A DNA stretch of 64,000 nucleotides from Plenodomus lindquistii (lineage: Eukaryota > Ascomycota > Dothideomycetes > Pleosporales > Leptosphaeriaceae): NCBI GenBank assembly GCA_025504975.1, contig JANUWI010000005.1:1612001-1676000 (forward strand). Direction: 5' to 3'. The translations under genes and the position numbers were made by a program. The notes below the pieces were generated by a model. That model was not told where the DNA came from, did not search any database, and saw nothing but the letters and a program-made list of their open reading frames with translations. Shown here in pieces: positions 54,461 to 64,000 of the stretch (position 1 is the stretch's first letter; each line of letters starts with the position of its first letter).

Positions 54461-55784
54461 TGATGAGGATGATGATGAGGCGAACAGGCCGGTCATGTAG
54501 GGCTGCGAAGCGCATCGCAACCCCAAGTCTGAATGGATTCTTCTTTCCGTCCAACAGTTTCTCGTATGTGCCTTTGATCTCTGACATGCGTTCTCAGCGA
54601 TGTCGGAGTGCAAGGCACAGAGTAAGAACTATGTACATCCCATTCTCCGCATCTCTCCTACAGACCATACACCGACGATGAAAAAAGAAGACAAAGACGA
54701 CGCTTCAACCAGGATGTCACTCCTTGAGGCGCGTTGTGCTTCGTCTTACTCCTTGGAGAGAGGTTTTATCCCCTCTCCAGATATCCCCTGACACCAGCCT
54801 CCATCCGGTACTCTCTGATAACGCTTCCATCTTAATATACAACAGCCACTAGACAAGCGATGCTAGGCCATGAGACAGCCATGCCTCGTCTGTAACAAGC
54901 AAACTCTAGGAAAACAAAGGGGTATCTTTAAAACGCAAAGGGGAAAATAAAGTCTATGTACAGTCAACGGATACCAATGCTTCTCGTAGAAGCGTGTATC
55001 GCGGTGGGTATATCGCTAAGGAAGGGTGCAAGGGTCGACCGGTATGGTGGGCGCAAGGTTGCATGGACAAAAGCGTCGTCGCTGACAGCATAGTTTGCAT
55101 CTGCCTTACCTGGCCAGAAGACTTTCTTCATATCCTACATGGGTAAAGGAAAAGCGCGTGGGTGGGAAATTAGTGTCGCGTGGAAAGGTTTTGCTCAGGT
55201 TGTCGCTATGGGCATCTTGGTAGATGTCAGGAGCAAAGCAAGGTCGCAAGAGGCTGTCGCAGCAGGGATCCAGAAGGTGGGCCATGGATGGGACGCCGCT
55301 AGGAAGGAGTTGTGGCTTGGTAATTATGGTATCGCAGTGGGCTGATGGGCAGCTTTTCGTAATGGGTATTCGCAGAAGGGATCGAGACAGCATCGCAGAT
55401 GGTTGTCTTTATAATAATGTCGCACCAGGCAACGGGTATTGTCGCAAAAGGGTATCGTGAATGGAGATCGCAATAGGCCAGAGTCCATTAAACATCACCA
55501 GGATGCGGAGCCATGGTCTAGGTTGGAAGTCGTACATTAAAGTTCGTATCGGATGGGGACTGTGAAGACAGTCATACAGGTGAGGACCAGGTGGTGGTCA
55601 TCGTCGGACATTGAAATCGTCCATGCAAACGTCGGTTGGGACGTGATCGCTGAGTAACGCCGGTTGTTGGTAACGCCGAGGGTAGTGAAGAAGGACACCC
55701 TTTTTATGGTCTATCGAGTTGTGAATGAAAGAGGGGAAGTTGAATCGAGTCACAATAATGCCAAGGCCTCTGGAAGCATTAGCA
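54461..55784. other. Intergenic region, convergent, with spaced repeats
   Basis: 1.3 kb between the membrane-protein gene and the Zn2Cys6 regulator stop. No gene is supported. The notable content is the TCGCA repeat field listed separately. Confidence 0.5.
55244..55472 (+). repeat. Degenerate spaced TCGCA(nn)(A/G)GG repeat field
   Basis: TCGCA occurs at 55244, 55257, 55332, 55370, 55393, 55420, 55442 and 55468, mostly followed by nnAGG or nnGG. Spacing is 22-27 bp between the last five copies. The intervals have diverged. This resembles an old short-unit minisatellite or a clustered binding site. It lies just past the 3' end of the Zn2Cys6 gene. Confidence 0.5.
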
Positions 55785-57928
55785 CTACATGAGACAGTGC
55801 CAGCCTTTGTCGTTCATGATGTCAATCCAGAAGGCATCCCGCCCATCATCAGACTGCTGCCATGTCTCCTTGATAAGCTGGATCATCTGGCGAAGAGGCT
55901 TATTCGGTAATCGGAGAGCAAATTCCTGCAGCCGCCGGATGGCGAAGTCTCGAGCCGTCAAGATCTTGGAGTCATTGGCATGAACATCGAAGAAGTCGAC
56001 CGACGACACAAACTTCAGTTCTGAAGCCGCCACTACGAGGAGAAGCGGCTGCACGCAAAACGTGCCAGAAGATGCTGGAAGCGCTTCCAGGGATTGGAGT
56101 ATGTGCATCGCCAGTGAGTTGAGCCAGAGCTTGATGTCGGTGTCTTCGTAGGGTGTCTCGTACCTTGGCATGGGAAACTGGAAGTCAACAGTGTCGACTC
56201 CCTTGAACCTTCCAGTGCCAAGGCGCTTGCGAAGTATCGATGGAAAGACGCGGTAGAGTTCGAGTAGGCCAGCACATCGATATGCTTCAGCAAGAACAAC
56301 AAAGTCTTCCTTGGGTGTTCGCTCGTCGCCAGTGTCAGCAACCTCATCGACCGAAGGGTACTCCACAGCAAGAAGGTCTTCCTCTAATGAAGCGGCGTTT
56401 TGAAGGTTTTCCTGTCGTCGTCGGAAGTCCATGGCAGAGTGCTTGTTCATGGCACGCTCCCTACGGACAAGACGTCCAACTTCAGCGAAGAGGAATTGTA
56501 CCATGGGTGCAATACCAGTCCATGGGTGAGGAACAATCTTGCCATCTGGTCGTCGAGCAGCAGGGGTGTTTTTCTTGGAGACGATACGTGAGCGCAGGCC
56601 CGAGGAAGGAGAGAAGCTCATGGCATCCTCGGTGACGAAGCCCATCAACATCTCCCAGTGGATCAAAGACTCTTCGAAAAACTGTGCCTCGCGCTGCACC
56701 TCGATCTCTTCCGATCGGCTGAGAAGTTTGGGAAGAATCAGACTACGAGCAGTAGAAAGGTACTCGGTACCAAGTGCAGTGCTGTCATGCCATGAGGTGG
56801 TGAGGCCAAGTAACATAATGCTCAGGAAGGTCTTGGTAGCGCTGGCTTGGCCACTCTGTGCAAGGGGCAACTCTGCCTCCAAAGCATCACGAGCTTTGCG
56901 TTGGAGCTCGATACCGACAGCGGCCATGTTGGGGAACGTGTTTGCCAAGTGAGCCGCAGCCATGGACTGGATAGCGTAATTGATTGAAGGTGAGTCCTGA
57001 TAGATACGGCCAATAGTGGTCCTGAAGGGATTAAGAACAGAATCGAAAGAGGAAAAAACGGCGCAGACATCTTTGAAATAATGTTGGACAAGGAGGGATT
57101 CCATGTCATCGGATGACGTGGGGTTGGGTGCAGGACTTGGAAGACGGTAGAAGTCTAGGAGCAATGAACGAGAAAGCCTGGGGCTAGACTCTCGACTTGG
57201 TTCCCGGCTCGCGAGAGGCAAGGACGAAGCCGTGAGGTCTTGCGTTGGTGTGATGTCAGAATCAAATGAAAGTTCGCCAAGCGAACTGGAGTCGAAATCA
57301 AGGGTCTCGAAAGCGTCAAAGTCCAAGTCATTGTGGGGAAGTGGGATGGCATCGACCAAGCCGTCCAGAGATATCTGATCCATTACATCGATGTCCTCCA
57401 TGAGAAAAGGCTCAAAGTCTCGGGGCGAGTCACTGTCCTCAGTGGATGTTTCTTGGGTGGAAGTTGTTTCATCCAGAGCTGGTGGCGAAGCAACGGGGGT
57501 GGGCTCCTTGTGCTGGATAGCTGACGTCTTCCTGCCAGCAGGAAGCACAGCAGCCAACGCCTCGATGCCACTGGCGACATTCTTGGGGAGGTTTGACTCG
57601 AAGGTCTGTTGAGTCGTGACTTCAGGAGATGACCTTTGTCTTGACGGTGATGGCTTGGCCTGTGGAGGTGTGAAGACTTCATACTTGGTCGACCACTTGA
57701 GTGTTTTCTCGTAACCTGGACATGACACGTTTCTCTTCTTGCATTGGAGGCAGCCGGGAGCGGTCTCGTCACATTTCAGCTACGAGTATGTTAGTTGGGA
57801 GCAGAATAGCTGGGGGGGAGTGGATGAATTACCCTCTTCAGCTTGCATCGACCACAGCCGTTTCTGGACTTTGTCTTCTTCGCCTTGAGATCTCTTGCCA
57901 TGAGCTTGTCCTGGGCTAAAGCGGGCAT
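55785..57928 (-). CDS. Zn2Cys6 transcription factor with fungal transcription-factor domain
   Basis: Exon 1 57928-57833, intron 57832-57780 (53 nt), exon 2 57779-55785; 696 residues. The binuclear zinc cluster is complete and canonical. The cysteines are at 25, 28, 35, 42, 45 and 52 (CGRCKLKR, then, across the intron, LKCDETAPGCLQCKKRNVSC), ending in PGYEKTLKW. A disordered Ser/Pro/acidic region follows (about 70-230, e.g. DLDFDAFETLDFDSSSLGEL) that could activate transcription. The C-terminal 450 residues match the Fungal_trans_2 type: LLVQHYFKDVCAVFSSFDSV, INYAIQSMAAAHLANTFPNM, TTSWHDSTALGTEYLSTARS, and WTGIAPMVQFLFAEVGRLVR. The start is ATG 57928; ATG 57901 is an alternative. Nuclear regulator; no linked biosynthetic cluster hints at its targets. 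Confidence 0.92.
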
Positions 57929-59620
57929 GACGATGTGCAAGGTAGAGGAATAAAGATCCGAGGGGTCGAACGACGCTGGAGTGATGGCCGATGCTGAGAG
58001 GACAATGGGGTGTATAACGACTGCGGATCCGGGTGTTAAGCGAGTGCGAGTGGTCTAAGAATGCGCGTGTGACAGCCGATGACACAGCCGATAGGCAATG
58101 GGCCTATCGAGCAGGGGCCAAGATAGCAGCTGATAAAAGTGCTGCGTTGGTGTGGTTGAAGGCGAGGCCAGCTTGCCTAGATGCCGAGTTTCGGGCCTTA
58201 ACGAATCGACCTTGCTCGTCCAGCTTCGTCTTGTGCATCGGAACACGACTGATTGGCCCAACACGGCACTGACCCTTTGCAATCGGCAGCACCATGACGC
58301 CCCGTGGGAGGACGCCCGGTGCCCGCAAAAGTTGGACGCGCGACGCGACCTGGATGCGCGTCGTTTGGCGGCCGTTTTGACCGACGCCTGGCGAAGGGAG
58401 GCCCTGGTGCCGACGGGTGGTGAAGACGTTGAGGGTTGACGATAGGCACATGTGCGGCTTACCCCACACTCGCTCGAAAGTGGGCATGGGACGAGGACAG
58501 CATGCCCGCAAGCGAACTAGCAGCGACGCCTCAGCGACCCACCAGCAGCATCATTGTGCGTCTCCATCCAGAGGCTCCCCTCGAGATGGAGCAGCCAGCA
58601 GACGACTCTAGAGCAGCCCACCAACCGCTACTCGACCACCGTGTCGGATGCGTCGTCCTTGGTGATGCGGCCAGGGGGTAGAGTAGAGCATGCAAGAATA
58701 GAGTGAGGCAGCCCTTATCGCGCACGTTGCTCTCTGAGATACATGGCCGCGGCGTGCATGCCATGCCATGCCAGCTTATCAGCACCATACTGTAAACACT
58801 CAGTCCGTATCAGGACCACCGGTTTGGGCGACGCGGCTCTGCGCAAATCGACCGGCCCTTGATTAGAGCACAGTACCGTTGGGCCAGACGCTGTCGGCGG
58901 CCGAGTGGCGTGCTTCATCCTTGGACTGCCACGACTTGTCTGCGCATGCACACTCACTTCAACGTGACCAGGCATGCGTCCGGCTTGTAGCCCTCTCAAC
59001 CAAGACCAAGACTCTCGACGGTACTACCCCGCAAAGCTGGAGAGAGCACAGTGGGGATGCCGCAGCCGTTGTGCACGGAGCCTGGGGTAATGGGCGACAG
59101 CGCTTCTCACCACGCGCCATGAGTAATGCCAAGTGCTACAGAGTACAGTACCGGTAGAAGACGCTCGTGCCAGAGCTCAAGTGCGAGTGCCACGCAATAC
59201 TCTAGACTACACAACACACAGAGGCCGACATCTCGGTCTAGCCGACGGGAAACGTTGCTCCTGTCCCTTTCACCGCATCTCTAGCCCAAGTGCCATGCCA
59301 ATGGCGCTAGCTCCTAATGCGGTCAACGCTTGACAGTGCCCGCCTGAGGCCTGCGGCGTTATGCAGTACATCGCCTTAGCGGGCTTCCATTTCGTGCAGC
59401 ACATGCTTCTCTTGCATCGACTGAAGTTTTCGTCTGAGTGGCTGCACACCGTAGCCTGGCTGGGCCCCGACAATGTAGACGATAACAGGCCCCTAGCGTC
59501 TGACGTCTTCTCAACCCACAAACTACTCATCCTAAGTAGTAATAACCACTTTCCCAAAAGTCACGTGGAGAGGGGAACGCCAGAACTTCAACACTATAGC
59601 GTGTAGCCAAATTATCGTGT
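57929..59620. other. Gene-free stretch upstream of the Zn2Cys6 gene
   Basis: 1.7 kb of normal base composition between the regulator and the AT-rich relic. It has many overlapping frames of 60-135 codons and none convincing. It presumably contains the regulator's promoter. Base composition changes sharply at about 59620. Confidence 0.5.
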
Positions 59621-61293
59621 ATTGCCACCCAAATCTAGCTCTTTTCTGCAGCCCACAATGCCTTAAAATTCTCTATATTCATTTTAAACTTAAGCTGCAA
59701 TTATATCTTTGCATTACGCAGGCCTTAAGTAGGTTGCAATCTTACAGAGGCTAGCTAACTACTCGCCCTTAGGGGTGTAGCTCTATATAAAGAGAGTACT
59801 TACTCGCGCCTATATAGAGTTTTATACTGCGCCTAAAATACTACTGCTCGCACGTCTACTTAAGCACTTTAACAATTTTTATAAGTATAGGCGTCCCGAG
59901 CGCTTTCTAAAGAAGTCTGCTATTACTAATAAGTTAGTAGAAACGTTATAGCTAGATAAAAATTATTAGAATATGCCTTTTACTAAAATTATACGCAAAG
60001 TAAAGCTTAAGTTTAGTATTTGCATCCTGTATACTACTAGCCTTAGAGTCTTTAAAAAGCAGGAGATCGTAAAAACCGTACTACCGCGTAAAATCTAACT
60101 AAAAAAAAATAATAAGCTATTACGCCTACTTTTTACTAAATAGGCTTTATTAGAGTTTTAGCTTATAGCTATTTTTATATTTAGCAATAAAACTACTATT
60201 AACTGCAATTATTACTAAAAAGCTCTATAGGTAAGCTAGCTAAAAGGTAGTAACCTATTTAACTACGCCTACCTACTTACTAATACTTTTAAGTTAGTAA
60301 TATTCTAGAGCGCGATTTATAAAAGGTTTACTAATAGGCTATGCTATATATAGAAGAAAAAAATAGAGAAAAAAAAAATATAACGCGCAGCTTTTATAGT
60401 AAAATAACTAGGTAAATAGATAATATTTTAGAGTTAAAGTATTAAATTTTTAGTAGTAATAATTACTACTCTTTTTACCTTTTCTATAATAGAGCTTCTA
60501 GCAGCTTCTATAGCTATTATTAATAGAAATTTACGCTTACAGTAAAATAATAGGAAAATTTTAACTCTATAGCTAATAATTAGGCAGCTGTTTAAGTGCC
60601 TAGTACTTTTTAATACTATATACTATAGAAGCTTAACGCTAAAATACAACTTTATAACTAACGCTATCTCTCTAGAGAGCCTTAACGCATGCTACGCTAG
60701 CTAGAATAGGAGTTTAGGCGTAAAATAGAAACTAGAGATTAGAAAAGCAAAGGCAGGATTAACTAGTTTAGGTATTACAAGCTTATATTAAAGCTAAAGC
60801 TATATTTATAGGCCTATAAAATATTGTAGTGTACAGGCTAGATTATATACGTTATAGAGAATAACGTGTCGCTTTATACTAAAGCTAAATAGCTATTAGT
60901 AGTAGAAAAATTAAAGTATAGCAGCTAAGTTAGAATTGTGTAGTAATTTTTATACTTACCTAACTTTAATCACATTAAGCGCATATAGAATATACTAAAA
61001 AACGCTTTTAAGCAGCTAGCAGCCTAAACACTAAATAACACTCTATCGCGGGAGTTTATACAATCGCAATTACTTTAAAGTTAGCAGGATTTTACGTAAA
61101 ATTAGATTAACTATAAAACTTAGCAGTTTTGCTAGAAACTGCAGCAAGTTATTAATAATAACAGCAATAATAACTTCTATAGCTAGCAGAACAAAATCTA
61201 TTAATTTCACGCCTAAATCAGCTCTATCATGATCTCTACTGCACGGTGTTGAGTTATTGCCACATCCAAATAATCCCTGTAGAGGGGGTGGCA
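59621..61293 (+). mobile_element. RIP-decayed Tc1/mariner-type DNA transposon relic
   Basis: A 1.67-kb block, strongly AT-rich, packed with TA and poor in CA and TG, in contrast to the flanks. It has no open frame. Read on the plus strand from about 60851 to 61020, it still shows the end of a DDE transposase: VIENN-S-YTKAK, then a stop-ridden stretch, then LPNFNHIKRI-NILKNAF. This corresponds to the family's EDN(A/G)xxHTxxA...PPNSPDLNPIExxWxxLK region. The replacements (E-D-N to E-N-N, H to Y, D-L-N to N-F-N, W to stop) are C-to-T or G-to-A changes, as RIP makes. Faint terminal inverted repeats are suggested by ATTGCCACCC at 59621-59630 and GGGGGTGGCAA at about 61284-61293. The length fits a Tc1/mariner element. 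No activity is possible from this copy. Confidence 0.75.
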
Positions 61294-61666
61294 AAAACGT
61301 GACTTTTGGGGCGCCGGTGCGCTTGAGTATACATGTACTTATCGGAGCTTTAGACTACGACTCAGTCTTGAGGCGACATGACCTGCGGATGCAACGCGTC
61401 ACCTGCATGTCGAGCTCCCGTCTCTCGCACTGCACTCGCTGCACCTTCTTCTCGACATCGAAAGTGTGTGCGACCATCCATTCCTCCGTGTCAAGCATAC
61501 CCGTTCAACATGTAGCTGTACAAGTTCGAATTCGCATACTCATTGCATATTTCTTCTTCACATGGCTCTCTAGTTACAAGTGCGGTTCGCGTAAGAGGAA
61601 TAAACCATAATGAACATCAACAAGACGTCCTCCTATTATACATGTCAATCCATAACCAGTATCTTT
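61294..61666. other. Intergenic region, chitinase 3' side
   Basis: 373 bp of normal composition between the transposon relic and the chitinase stop. No gene seen. Confidence 0.5.
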
Positions 61667-64000
61667 TTACAACCTAAAGAAACCAGCAACGACCGCAACA
61701 AGGGCCGTCACTCCAACGCCGAAACGGCTGGCCGCGCCCTCAAACTCGGGGGGAGAGTATACGCTGGGCTTGGTGCGCTCGCCATTGCCTGTGGGCAGAG
61801 GGGCGTAAGCACCAGTGCCGCTGGCTGTACCGACAGGGCCATGCATAGTAGGAGCGGGCGCGGTCGGGTAAGGTGCAGGCACATATGCAGTGGGGATGAC
61901 AACCTTCAAGGTGACGTGCTGGACGAGCGTGCTGATAATAGTGCTGCTGACTTCCTCGATAGGCCTGTTGGGATGCTCGGGCACACCGGCCTGGGCTGAA
62001 TATTCAGCAGCCTTGGGAGCGGCAGGGTATCCGACACTCTTGGTGCTAGTAGTACTGGTCGGATTTCCGGGCACGTCTGGATATTCCTCCTTTTGGACAG
62101 GCGCCACAGACTTAGACGCGACTGGGTAGTCCGCAGGGTAAGCCGATGAAATGGCGGTAGGATACGCAGGAACATCGGTGGGAGCGTTGATGGGCTTGGT
62201 CAGTGTGATGGTGACGGTCTCATCAACGTAAACGCTGGTGGTCCAGCCCTCGGGGTATTTGGCCTCCTTTGTTGACTGCGCGCACTTGCCACAAAAAGTC
62301 TTTGTGATGACAGTGATGACAGTAGTGAAGCCGGTAGGGCAGACATCGACGTAACTCGTGGTGACAACCGAAGTCGTGGTACCACTCGGGAAGCTAGAGT
62401 ATTCCTCAGGCCCCTTTGTGATTGAAGGAACGTTGTCGTGGTCCTTTGCAGTACTGGATGCGACGTATGCCGGGTAATTCTTGAAGCTCTCAGATGGGTA
62501 AACATCTTGACCCTTTGAAATCTGGGCAGGGTAAGAGTACGCAACCGACGAGCTTTCGGCAGGGTAGGGGTGCGAAACAGAAGAGCTCGTGGTAGGGTAG
62601 ACTTTGCTGGAGGTGCTGCAAGAGGTAGACAATCCAGCCTCGGAGGTGGACTCGTATTGAACCGAGTGCTCGCTGAAGTATGAAGCGGAAGCAATGCCGG
62701 TAGGATAGCTGCCCGGGTAGACGACACTGGCGCTACCGGATGGGTAGACCGAGCTGCTGTCGATGTACACTGAGCTGGCGGAAGCACTGGCGGTAGGATA
62801 GATAGAGGAATTTCCCACAGTAGACGAAACGAGATTCGAAGATGAGGTCGCACCACTGGGAGTGTAAACAGATGGCCTCACAATAGTGCTGTTGGCCTCG
62901 TAAACACTGGAGGCCTTGGAGCTTGGTAGCACATGGATACTGGAGGATGCCTGAATGCCGGAGGTGCTGTACATGGTAGAAGATGCATTAGTGCTGGATG
63001 CGACATACATGCTGGATGATGTCTTCAAGCTGGAAGAGAGCTTGCTGCTAGGTGCAACGGAACTCGGCGAGACCTGGATGCTGGATGCACTGTATACGCT
63101 GGAAGATGCCTTCAAGCTGGAAGAAGGTTTGGTGCTGGACGCAATGGAGCTCGACGATACCCTCGCGCTAGGAGCGGCTGGGCTGGATGAAGCCTTGGTG
63201 CTGGAGGCAAGGACGCTGGAAGAAATCTTGGTGCTGGAGGACAGCTTGGAGCTGGATGAAGCCTTGGTGCTGGAGAACAGCTTGGAGCTTGAGGTGATCT
63301 TAGTGCTCGATGCTAGAGTGCTTAAGGCGATCTTGGAGGAGGAGGCCTTGGTACTGGAAGAGACGACTGCGCTGGACGAAACAGCACATGCGGCTTGTGT
63401 GTGCTTCTTTGCGAAGTTTCCTTCCAAAGACGTCTTTGTCCAGTATCCGAAAGACTGGCAAAGGTCGACATTCCTGACGGAAACGGAGGCCTCCCAGAGC
63501 ATGACACCTCCAAAGTTGGGGAGATCCTTGTACTTGTTGATCAGGTAGTCGGCCTGCGTTGGGTTCAGGTAGTGGTCCTTGTGAGTGGGCAGACCGTCTG
63601 GCCCGGCAGGGAGTCCAAGGTAGAGCTTCGTCTTCTTGTTCACGGGCGTGGCGGCCAACCAGTCGAGCCAGGCTTGGAAGGTGAACGTGGTGGATGTGAG
63701 CTTGCCATTAGATGCCTTGAGATCGGTGTATCCCTTCATCGCAGAGCAGTCGTAGGTGTTGTAGAATTGGGCAAAGATGAAGTCGAACTGAACAGCCATC
63801 AACGCTGGAGCAATGCGTACGTCGGGCACAACGCACTGTGGTGCGGCTGACAAAAGCATCTTGGAATTGCCCTTGACATACTTTGCAAAGACGTCGTAGT
63901 TCTTATAGAGCAGATCAGCAGTACCAGTCGCCCACTCCTCAGCCTCAAGGTCAAGGTCAAATCCGTCCACGACTGCGGTTCCGAATGGTCGAGGCTTGCC
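61667..64000 (-). CDS. GH18 class III chitinase, Ser/Thr-rich and probably GPI-anchored (N-terminus outside window)
   Basis: Cell-wall endochitinase; 777 residues are visible, the N-terminal part of the catalytic barrel lies beyond 64000. Reading enters with RPFGTAVVDGFDLDLEAEEW, which holds the GH18 catalytic DxxDxDxE. Next come LLSAAPQCVVPD and FIFAQFYNTYDCSAM, then KLYLGLPAGPDGLP and NFGGVMLWEASVS, as in fungal plant-type chitinases. The catalytic part ends near ACAVSSS. About 250 residues of degenerate SSTKASSS-type repeats follow, a wall-spanning O-glycosylated stalk. After that is a Cys-containing segment (VCPTGFTTVITVITKTFCGK) and a Pro/Ser/Tyr-rich tail. The last 20 residues (AASRFGVGVTALVAVVAGFF) are hydrophobic, like a GPI-attachment signal. 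No intron is needed in the visible part. The opposite-strand frame at 62955-63548 is a repeat artefact. Confidence 0.92.
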   Translation of the reverse strand, partial: GKPRPFGTAVVDGFDLDLEAEEWATGTADLLYKNYDVFAKYVKGNSKMLLSAAPQCVVPDVRIAPALMAVQFDFIFAQFYNTYDCSAMKGYTDLKASNGKLTSTTFTFQAWLDWLAATPVNKKTKLYLGLPAGPDGLPTHKDHYLNPTQADYLINKYKDLPNFGGVMLWEASVSVRNVDLCQSFGYWTKTSLEGNFAKKHTQAACAVSSSAVVSSSTKASSSKIALSTLASSTKITSSSKLFSSTKASSSSKLSSSTKISSSVLASSTKASSSPAAPSARVSSSSIASSTKPSSSLKASSSVYSASSIQVSPSSVAPSSKLSSSLKTSSSMYVASSTNASSTMYSTSGIQASSSIHVLPSSKASSVYEANSTIVRPSVYTPSGATSSSNLVSSTVGNSSIYPTASASASSVYIDSSSVYPSGSASVVYPGSYPTGIASASYFSEHSVQYESTSEAGLSTSCSTSSKVYPTTSSSVSHPYPAESSSVAYSYPAQISKGQDVYPSESFKNYPAYVASSTAKDHDNVPSITKGPEEYSSFPSGTTTSVVTTSYVDVCPTGFTTVITVITKTFCGKCAQSTKEAKYPEGWTTSVYVDETVTITLTKPINAPTDVPAYPTAISSAYPADYPVASKSVAPVQKEEYPDVPGNPTSTTSTKSVGYPAAPKAAEYSAQAGVPEHPNRPIEEVSSTIISTLVQHVTLKVVIPTAYVPAPYPTAPAPTMHGPVGTASGTGAYAPLPTGNGERTKPSVYSPPEFEGAASRFGVGVTALVAVVAGFFRL

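Noticed and set aside
62955..63548. 197-codon plus-strand frame with LVLEEAL-like repeats
   Set aside because: Exact shadow of the Ser-rich repeat of the chitinase on the other strand; no independent evidence.
1..64000. tRNA, rRNA, CRISPR arrays and operon-type features
   Set aside because: GTTCGAA-like stretches (for example near 20307, 26598, 44230) did not fit a cloverleaf; no spacer-repeat arrays or rRNA cores were seen, and this is eukaryotic DNA.
1..64000. A secondary-metabolite or other novel multi-gene cluster
   Set aside because: No synthase, tailoring enzymes or co-directional accessory set; neighbouring genes are unrelated conserved functions.

Overview
The window is nuclear DNA of a filamentous ascomycete. 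Evidence: introns are mostly 45-60 nt with GTAnGT-type donors, CTAAC-like branch points and YAG acceptors. The gene repertoire is also fungal: PalI/Rim9 pH sensor, class III chitinase with a GPI-type tail, Zn2Cys6 regulator, RNA-silencing RdRP, and a small secreted cysteine-rich protein. An AT-rich transposon relic carries the TA-rich decay typical of repeat-induced point mutation (RIP). The flavour (F-box-like proteins opening with LPPEIRNEVY, RIP-decayed Tc1/mariner copy) suggests Dothideomycetes, perhaps Pleosporales. That placement is inference; no search was run.

Layout. 1-11.8 kb is dense housekeeping: 3' part of the DNA primase large subunit (PRI2), a class II aldolase-family protein, MSH6, a small nuclear-looking protein, PIG-U (GAB1) and pescadillo (NOP7), the last two divergent across 132 bp. 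13-26.5 kb holds an F-box-like protein, a ZIP metal transporter, folylpolyglutamate synthase (two in-frame starts), a small secreted protein, a large F-box protein, an unknown membrane protein and a VPS62-type secreted protein. 27-38.5 kb is all on the minus strand: ribosomal protein eL37, ELP6, an RdRP and a 1083-residue coiled-coil protein. 39.7-48.7 kb is all on the plus strand: mitochondrial D-lactate dehydrogenase (11 exons, one GC-AG intron), aspartate-semialdehyde dehydrogenase (HOM2), ribosomal protein eS4 and PalI/RIM9. 48.7-64 kb is sparser: a frameshifted MFS-transporter pseudogene, a small signal-peptide/membrane protein, a Zn2Cys6 regulator, the RIP-decayed Tc1/mariner relic and a truncated GH18 chitinase.

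The genes do not form a pathway cluster; neighbours serve replication and repair (PRI2, MSH6), ribosome biogenesis and translation (NOP7, eL37, eS4, ELP6), GPI anchoring, folate and aspartate-family amino-acid metabolism, lactate oxidation, RNA silencing and the cell surface. No CRISPR array, rRNA or convincing tRNA was seen. I found no clearly novel multi-gene system. The best leads are the secreted cysteine protein, the coiled-coil protein, the aldolase with an altered phosphate loop, the decayed transporter and transposon, and a spaced TCGCA repeat field near 55.2-55.5 kb. All exon boundaries were worked out by hand from splice motifs, reading-frame continuity and family conservation.
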